Of a stretch of 64,000 nt of DNA, positions 58,626 through 64,000 are shown piece by piece (within the stretch, counting starts at the first letter, position 1; each line of letters begins with the position of its first letter). The DNA lies in NCBI GenBank assembly GCA_963422465.1, contig OY730172.1, forward strand, positions 3,038,001 through 3,102,000. Reading direction: 5' to 3'. Below the pieces are notes generated by a model, which saw only the letters and a program-made list of their open reading frames with translations, was not told the origin of the DNA and searched no databases. Made by a program: the position numbers and the translations under genes. The DNA comes from Lichina pygmaea (taxonomy: Eukaryota > Ascomycota > Lichinomycetes > Lichinales > Lichinaceae).

Positions 58626-60675
58626 ATGGGAATTCCGTGAGTGTTCGCCCTCTGATGACCGATGCGCCAGGCGCGACGCGCATCGCTTCCTGCGCGTGTC
58701 CCCGCCCGCGGATGGCGCCCGACTGTGCTCGCCGCGTTTGCGGAAGAGTGATGCCCGAGAACACACGGACGGTTAGGCTGATGGTTTGACTCGAACCCTA
58801 TCCAGCTTGTATCGCGACTCCGCCGACCTCGAGGCAGCGTCGTTGAGATCGAAGCCGAGGGCGAAGGATGACCCGACCGCGGCGGCGCGATCGACCATCC
58901 GCCGTTCGCACCCACCCAGACGGCTTCGGCTCTCATCGAATGCCACGGCGTCGCCGCGATATCTCGCCTCACGCCCCGATGCGCTCCGCGCGTTTGTTGA
59001 CGCGGTACGTCTCTGTCGCGCTTATTTCTCGCGCGCGATCTCGACGCAATCTCGACATGCCTGCTGATGAGTTTTCGCTGGCTGACAGCCGGTCAATCTG
59101 ATCGAACCCAACCAGGCGCTGGACGAGGCCGACCACGCTCTGGCCGAGGCATCGCATCGCCGCCGCGTCGCGCACGGAAGGGGGCTGCCGAGCGATGCGC
59201 CGAGCTCCGAGCGCCACGGCCATTCCGCCCGGAATGTCGACGGTCGGCCGGAGGGTTCCATCAATCCGCTACCACGCGCGCCCGAGCCGAGGCGCGAAGT
59301 ACGTCGCTTGCGCCGACAACTGGGCCATGCGCACCAACAGCTAGGCAATACGCGCCATTCTGTGATGCTGGGTCTCGACCGGCTGCGCAGCCGGCCCCAC
59401 GAGGACGGACCGTCGCCTCCGCCGGACATTGACAGGCCCCCGCCCTACGGCTACACCTCGCGATTCGCGCCGGCCTATCGACTTGGACGCGAGGGGTTGG
59501 ACGATCCGCTCGCGGGCTCGTCGTCTCCACATCGCGGCGATGTCCCTGCCGCAGCCGGTCCCCGTGGCCGTTTGACCTCGTCGGCTGAATCCGCCCACGC
59601 GCGATCCCGCACCCCGCCGACTCTCGGCGACCGAACGACGCTGGCGCCCCATTACGTTGGCCAGCCGCTGCCGTCGATGTCCCGATTGACTCGCGACATA
59701 CGGGCCGTGCAGGACCGCGGCACGGCCATCGACGGTCTCGGCGACCGCGACCGCAGCCTCAGCCCGGACGATACCTGGGAGACGCTTCTGACGACCATCA
59801 CGCCCGATCTCCAGCTACCAAGCGCGGATTCGTCCTTCACCTCAGCCACGGCGTCGGCGTCGGCATCGACCCGACCCTCGCGGCAGATCTCGGCCTCGAC
59901 CTCGATCACGGCGCCCGAGGATGGCGACGACAACGACAAGGACGAGGAGCACGGTGACTCGGACGAAAGCCCGGACTGCGACCTTTCCATGTCGGACCTC
60001 GACGATGAATCCTTTATCGACACGGAGCCCGACGAATATGACGACTACGACGACGACGATTCCGACGATGACTCTGGCACCGAAGCTGAGGACCCGCCCC
60101 ACGTGCTCGCCCTCGCCGCGTCGCTCGCGCCGTATACCAACCCGCTTAACGCTCAGTCCGCGCTTGCTCCAGCCTGGTGGCAGGCTGCTAGTCAAACGCA
60201 ACCCCAGCAGCGCCACCACGACCAACAGCAGCAACAGCAGCAGCAACAACAACAGCCACAGCAACAGCAACAGCAACAGGAACAGGAACAGGAACAGCAA
60301 CAGGAACAGCAACAGCCACAGCCAGAGCAACAGCCACAGCAACAGAATCAGCAACAACAACAAGAACAACCGCAACCACCGCAACAGCCAAGGCCGGTAC
60401 AGCTACAGATGGGTTCTTCGACGCCGTTGACCATCACCGAGACTCAATTCCGCTTGCTGATGGAGCTCGAACGCAACGGGCAGGTCCCTGGCTGGGATCC
60501 CGACAGCGCTCCGTCCTACACCATTCCCGAGTCCACCGCAAACCTTGTCTGCTTCCTCGGGCTGGACGGCATCCAGCATATGCTCCACACTCTCGCGCTC
60601 TGGCGCGGCATGTCCGACGAGACCCTCGCCGCCGTTGGTCTCCGCCGAATCGTACCCTTGACCAGGGCACCTTAA
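58626..60675 (+). CDS. Unrecognised acidic poly-Q protein
   Basis: Exons are 58626-58636, 58806-59004 and 59089-60675, giving 598 aa. The first exon has only 11 coding nt (MGIP...), spliced by GTGAGT. I do not recognise a family. The N-terminus is basic (RRSHPPRRLRLSS). A helical segment begins exon 3 (NLIEPNQALDEADHALAEAS). A Ser/Asp-rich block near 330-375 contains YDDYDDDDSDDDS. A Gln-rich tract of about 60 residues (60200-60385) includes an 11-Gln run. The last 90 residues look ordered (FRLLMELERNGQVPGWD, FLGLDGIQHMLHTLALWRG). Composition suggests a nuclear regulatory protein, which is inference. Long antisense frames opposite the CAG tract (poly-Leu) are shadows. Confidence 0.72.
60200..60385 (+). 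repeat. CAG/CAA-rich coding repeat (poly-Q)
   Basis: Interrupted CAG/CAA triplets encode Gln with scattered Pro and Glu inside the 58626-60675 gene. The tract is likely length-variable between strains. Confidence 0.9.
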
Positions 60676-62346
60676 GCTTCGATCGCGGTCGCCGAGCCGG
60701 GATGCAAGATCTGTCTTGACTGGGAGGAGCGAGCTTGGCCAGGAGAAGCTGGCCCTGACGTGCTTCCGTCTGTTGGAATCCCATAGCTTAGACCGAGATC
60801 TGGTCTCCGCAAGCTTCTGCCCCTTGGAGGTTATTTTCATCTTGAGCCCGGGCTATCTGAGTCTGACCTGAAGCAGACTTGGGCTACGCGGGAGCTGGGT
60901 GGAGATTACACATCGTGGTCGATCAACTGATTGACCGATTCAAATATCGAACTGGAAGGACTGGCTGGGTTTTTCTCTGTTCATCTCTTTACTTCTTTGG
61001 TGTGACGGAGGGAACTCTTTTCGTTGTGTTAACATATCTTCTATTCGCCCACCAGGAGGTCCCGGCACAGGCCCCGGAGTGGGTGTCAGCATGTTTCTAC
61101 CGAGATAAGTCGGTAGCTCAGATATGATCTGTTCCTCATCATGGGTGAAAAACTGTCGAGCGTGCGAAAGCTGGACGGATTGCTTGAGGTTCCGCCTAGG
61201 ATATATATTATGGCTGTCTGGCACGGCCAAGGAAGCCCAGAACTATGTACTGACTTCCGGGTAATGGCTGGAGATTGCACAGATAACTGTCGACCCAGAA
61301 GTCATCAAGAAATAACTTCCCGACAAAGAACACAAGGAAGCCTCTGGAGCAGGCACTTCCGGAAGCTCCGGGTACGGGAGTAACGGTAACAGGCAGCTCC
61401 TAGAAGGCTCCTCTTTTATTCTCTCGGTCTGTTACATCTTTCTAGATTCTTCATTACCCGTGCCATGGGGGGGTTATACCGCTCTCCTCCCGCACCTTTG
61501 GTACGTCCGGAACACCCTCTGAAGAAGAGTGCCTATCACCAGAGTGTCAGTATCAGTGGAATGTCAGGTTTTCAGTCATGACTCAACTACATCATTTATA
61601 ACTTCACAACACAATGACTAAATTGAAATGTAACTGGCTTATTTGATTCCCCTACTTCTCTACTATAATCCTTGAAAGTATTGGCTTCCTTAAGAAATGA
61701 GTTTTCTGCCACACCCCAGCTAAGCTGGTCCTGTTGCAGGTACGTACCTACACCCAGTTGTACTGGACGTACCTCGGTACACCCCTCTAACTAGGCGCAA
61801 AGCACAAGCAAGCGCAGGCTGGCGAAAGGCAGGCGCAAAGTGCGAGCAGGCTCAAAGAGGCACAAATCAGCAATTACACCTTGAGTTTACAAGGGTTACA
61901 GGAATTAGGGGGGGGGGGGGGGGGGGGGAAAGGAGAATGATCGACGAAAGTTTTAGTCAGGCGCAAAAGTATGCTCATAGTTCATAAATCCTATCGCTTC
62001 CGTACAGTAGGGTAGTGGTTACGGCAGGGGAAAAGGGGGAAGTAGTTAGGGGAACGAATGCCACTTGCCATCGCTATATAGACCCGGTCATGCGCGACCC
62101 ATGCCCGAGTCGTAGACGCACTCCCCATCGAGAGAGACACGAATGACAAAGCCGCTTCCAGACTCGACCAGCGTGAAGCAGGCACCTGCCCTATCTGCCA
62201 TTTACAGTTTCTTCGTCCGGGCATTTACAATGACCACATCGTGGTTTCCGAAAAGTACAACCACCAAGTAAGTGCAAATTCCATTGATCCATATGAAAGG
62301 TCCCTCTACAACCATTCCCCTGTCATCGTCATCATAGTCGAAAAAG
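60676..62346. other. Intergenic with G21 run
   Basis: No gene is seen. A G21 homopolymer lies at 61908-61928, preceded by a stretch with recurring AGGCGCAAA words (about 61790-61865). Open frames at 60879-61383 have no recognised domain. Confidence 0.5.
61908..61928. repeat. G21 homopolymer
   Basis: Twenty-one consecutive G in intergenic DNA, one of three G runs of 18 or longer in this window. Confidence 0.95.
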
Positions 62347-63287
62347 ATGGGTATCTTGTGGAGTGATCTTGGGAAAGCTACCGATTTGTTCACCATCATC
62401 TCAACCATTTTCGTCGCCAGTGCCGTGTTCATTCTCCGCACTTTTGTGACGAAGTGCTTGAGGCTGGAGTGGTGGTACTATAACGTTTTTTTCAAAGACA
62501 ATTTCTGGGAAGTTGATGGGATTTGGGGGGGGAAAACTAACAACGTGATTCTGTTATTAGGGGCACGCCGGGCAAAGCCTACTTCAACACCAAGTTCAAA
62601 GATGAGAAGAGGCTCATCGACGCCGACGTTGACTGGTTGTGCAGGACAAGGGTCCACAAAGCCGGCTCCCGCGCCATGGCCGCTGAATTGAGTGCTGACA
62701 GGCAGATCACGGCCGCTCAGCAGCGGGCCGACGGACAGATCGCGGCCGCTCAGCAGCGGGCTGACAGACAGATCACGGCCGCTCAGCAGCGGGCCGACGG
62801 ACAGATCACGGCCGCTCAGCAGCGGGCTGACAGACAGATCGCGGCCGCTCAGCACCGGGCCGATGAACAGATCGCGGCCGCCAACCAGCGGGCCGAAGAG
62901 CAGGCCGCCGAGGCCACACATTGGCGCTGTAAGGCCAGAGGGCTGCGGGCAGCCTCTGGCCGCCAATCGACGTCAAGTTCGGCCTCTGCGACGGCCTCGG
63001 TGACGGCGGGCGAGGCGACGGCCGAAAGAGCCGGGGAGGTGGCGACGGGGCCGGCGACGGAGGGCGAGATGACGACACCGCCGACGGAGGGGGTGGCGAA
63101 GACCATAGCGCCGACGGCGGGGACGGCCAAGACGAAGATGGCGACAGCGCCAGTGGCGGGAGGGGCGACAGCCAAAGCGCTGGGCCCAGCGGCTTTGGCC
63201 AGGGCTGCGGCGGCTGCAGAGACGGCGGCCAAGGTGAAGGTGAGGGGGGAGGCCCGGGCACGATCCAAGACAAATGCTAGTGCCTAG
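62347..63287 (+). CDS. One-pass membrane protein with 11-residue (hendecad) repeats
   Basis: Exons 62347-62474 and 62561-63287 are joined over an 86-nt intron (GTACTA...TTAG), giving 284 aa. Other donors nearby (GTGGTA) would change one residue or so. Exon 1 has a membrane span (LFTIISTIFVASAVFIL) after 14 residues. Exon 2 starts GTPGKAYFNTKFKDEKRLID, then six clean copies and one degenerate copy of ADRQITAAQQR. The repeats are Ala/Gln-rich with Arg/Asp at fixed places, suiting a long coiled coil on one side of the membrane. The last about 110 residues are Ala/Thr-rich and low-complexity (TAGEATAERAGEVATG). I know no family for it. Confidence 0.65.
62694..62891 (+). repeat. 33-bp coding minisatellite, 6 units
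   Basis: Six in-frame 33-bp units each encode 11 residues. Units alternate between an Arg and a Gly form (ADRQ / ADGQ), pointing to duplication of a 66-bp pair. A seventh degenerate unit follows. Confidence 0.92.
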
Positions 63288-63840
63288 CACTAAGGCCCGA
63301 GGGGGGGAGGCGAGGGAAGGGGAGCGGAGCGGAGGGGAGGGGGGAGGGGAGGACTGAGCCTGGGGACCGGAGCGCGACAGCCGGGGCACCGCAGCCGGAG
63401 CACACGACAGACCGAACATCATCATCACCATTATCACCATCGCCACTCGACAAAACATCAACAAAGGGTAACTTTAAACCCTCGGTATTCATCCGCATCT
63501 GGCATCTTCAACTTATATAACAAAAACATAAACACTAAACCAAAAAAGATTATCTTGGGGCCATTGAAAGACGTCCTTTGACTTGTAAAAACAGATGTAT
63601 ATGTGGAAACCGCTTTGTAAAGATCAATGGTTTGAAGATGGCTTTGGATGGCTGGCTGGGTGTCTGGCTGGTTGTGTAGCTGGCTTTGGATAAATGGCTT
63701 GTTGTCTGGGTGTGGGGCCTTGTGGCTGGCTGGCTTGTCGTCTGGCTGTTTGTCTGAATTGGCTGTTTGTGTGGCTCTCCAGCTCGCCAGCTCTCCATCT
63801 CTCCATCTCTCCATCTCCCTCTCTGGCTGATCAACCATCT
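63288..63840. other. Low-complexity intergenic DNA
   Basis: A purine-rich GGGGAGGGG tract (63300-63360) and loose GGCTGGCTGG / TCTGGCTGTTTG repeats (63640-63790) occur. The latter give Thr/Gln/Pro-rich frames on the minus strand. Confidence 0.55.
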
Positions 63841-64000
63841 CCTTTCCGGTAGCGGTTCGTCGACCTCCAGACAGCCTGGGCATCCCGGTGCGTGTATCTC
63901 CTGGTATACATGGACATTGAACTCATGTCTGGCAGGCACCCGATGGCAGAAGGGCATGTCTGAGTTGAACAGTATGGTGTGCGTGTATTCAGCATCAATG
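63841..64000 (-). CDS. Possible C-terminal exon of a gene beyond the right edge
   Basis: The minus strand is open from the window edge, with balanced composition: HTILFNSDMPFCHRVPARHE, then VYQEIHAPGCPGCLEVDEP and LPERRWLISQR. The frame continues left to 63550 through low-complexity repeats, so the true end or splice site is unclear. The CPGC cysteines could be a metal site. No family is recognised. Confidence 0.35.

Noticed and set aside
59842-60384. 180-codon minus-strand frame rich in Leu and Val
   Set aside because: It is the antisense of the CAG/CAA tract and acidic region of the 58626-60675 gene.
62694-62891. CRISPR-like array
   Set aside because: Units are contiguous 33-bp coding repeats with no spacers, in a eukaryotic gene.

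Overview
The window is nuclear DNA from a filamentous ascomycete (Pezizomycotina). The evidence is short GT-AG introns (about 47-250 nt) in almost every gene, and several fungus-typical genes: Anp1 of mannan polymerase II, an Ecm33-like GPI protein, the septation kinase SepH/Cdc7, and a patatin-NTPase-ankyrin NLR-type gene. Fungal-type transposons are also present. I cannot place it below subphylum. Exon structures were assembled by hand from reading frames, splice dinucleotides and remembered family sequences. Exon ends are exact predictions, not observations.

1-6.9 kb and 12.7-20.8 kb are transposon islands. The left island holds the head of a minus-strand Ty3/gypsy chromovirus cut by the window edge, a plus-strand LINE ending in an A-rich tail, and two minus-strand LINE fragments. 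The right island is nested: a Tc1/mariner relic was entered by a LINE, and the LINE was broken by Ty3/gypsy material that includes an element with both LTRs. The two islands bracket a small gene block, an SPF45-like splicing factor (+) converging on ANP1 (-).

21-35 kb carries minus-strand genes: a short-chain dehydrogenase, a small bHLH transcription factor, a decayed patatin / tandem P-loop NTPase / ankyrin gene, and an Ecm33-like GPI protein. 37-50 kb is conserved housekeeping: a MAG1/AlkA-type DNA glycosylase (+), complex III subunit QCR7 (-) divergent from an NDT1-type mitochondrial NAD carrier (+), a secreted proline-rich protein with eight C-terminal cysteines (-), and an MCP2/ADCK1-type mitochondrial ABC1 kinase-like protein (-). 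50.8-55.8 kb is a complete 15-exon SepH/Cdc7 kinase of the septation initiation network (-). 58.6-63.3 kb holds two plus-strand genes I do not recognise: an acidic poly-Q protein, and a one-pass membrane protein built on 11-residue repeats. A possible gene end touches the right edge.

The genes do not form an operon or a metabolic cluster. Functional threads are mitochondrial (QCR7, NDT1, MCP2), cell wall and secretion (ANP1, ECM33, the cysteine-rich protein), nuclear (SPF45, bHLH, MAG1) and cell division (SEPH). Intergenic DNA is rich in simple repeats: long G runs, a GA tract, a GATC-rich 12-bp minisatellite, and clusters of GTACGTAC-like palindromes.
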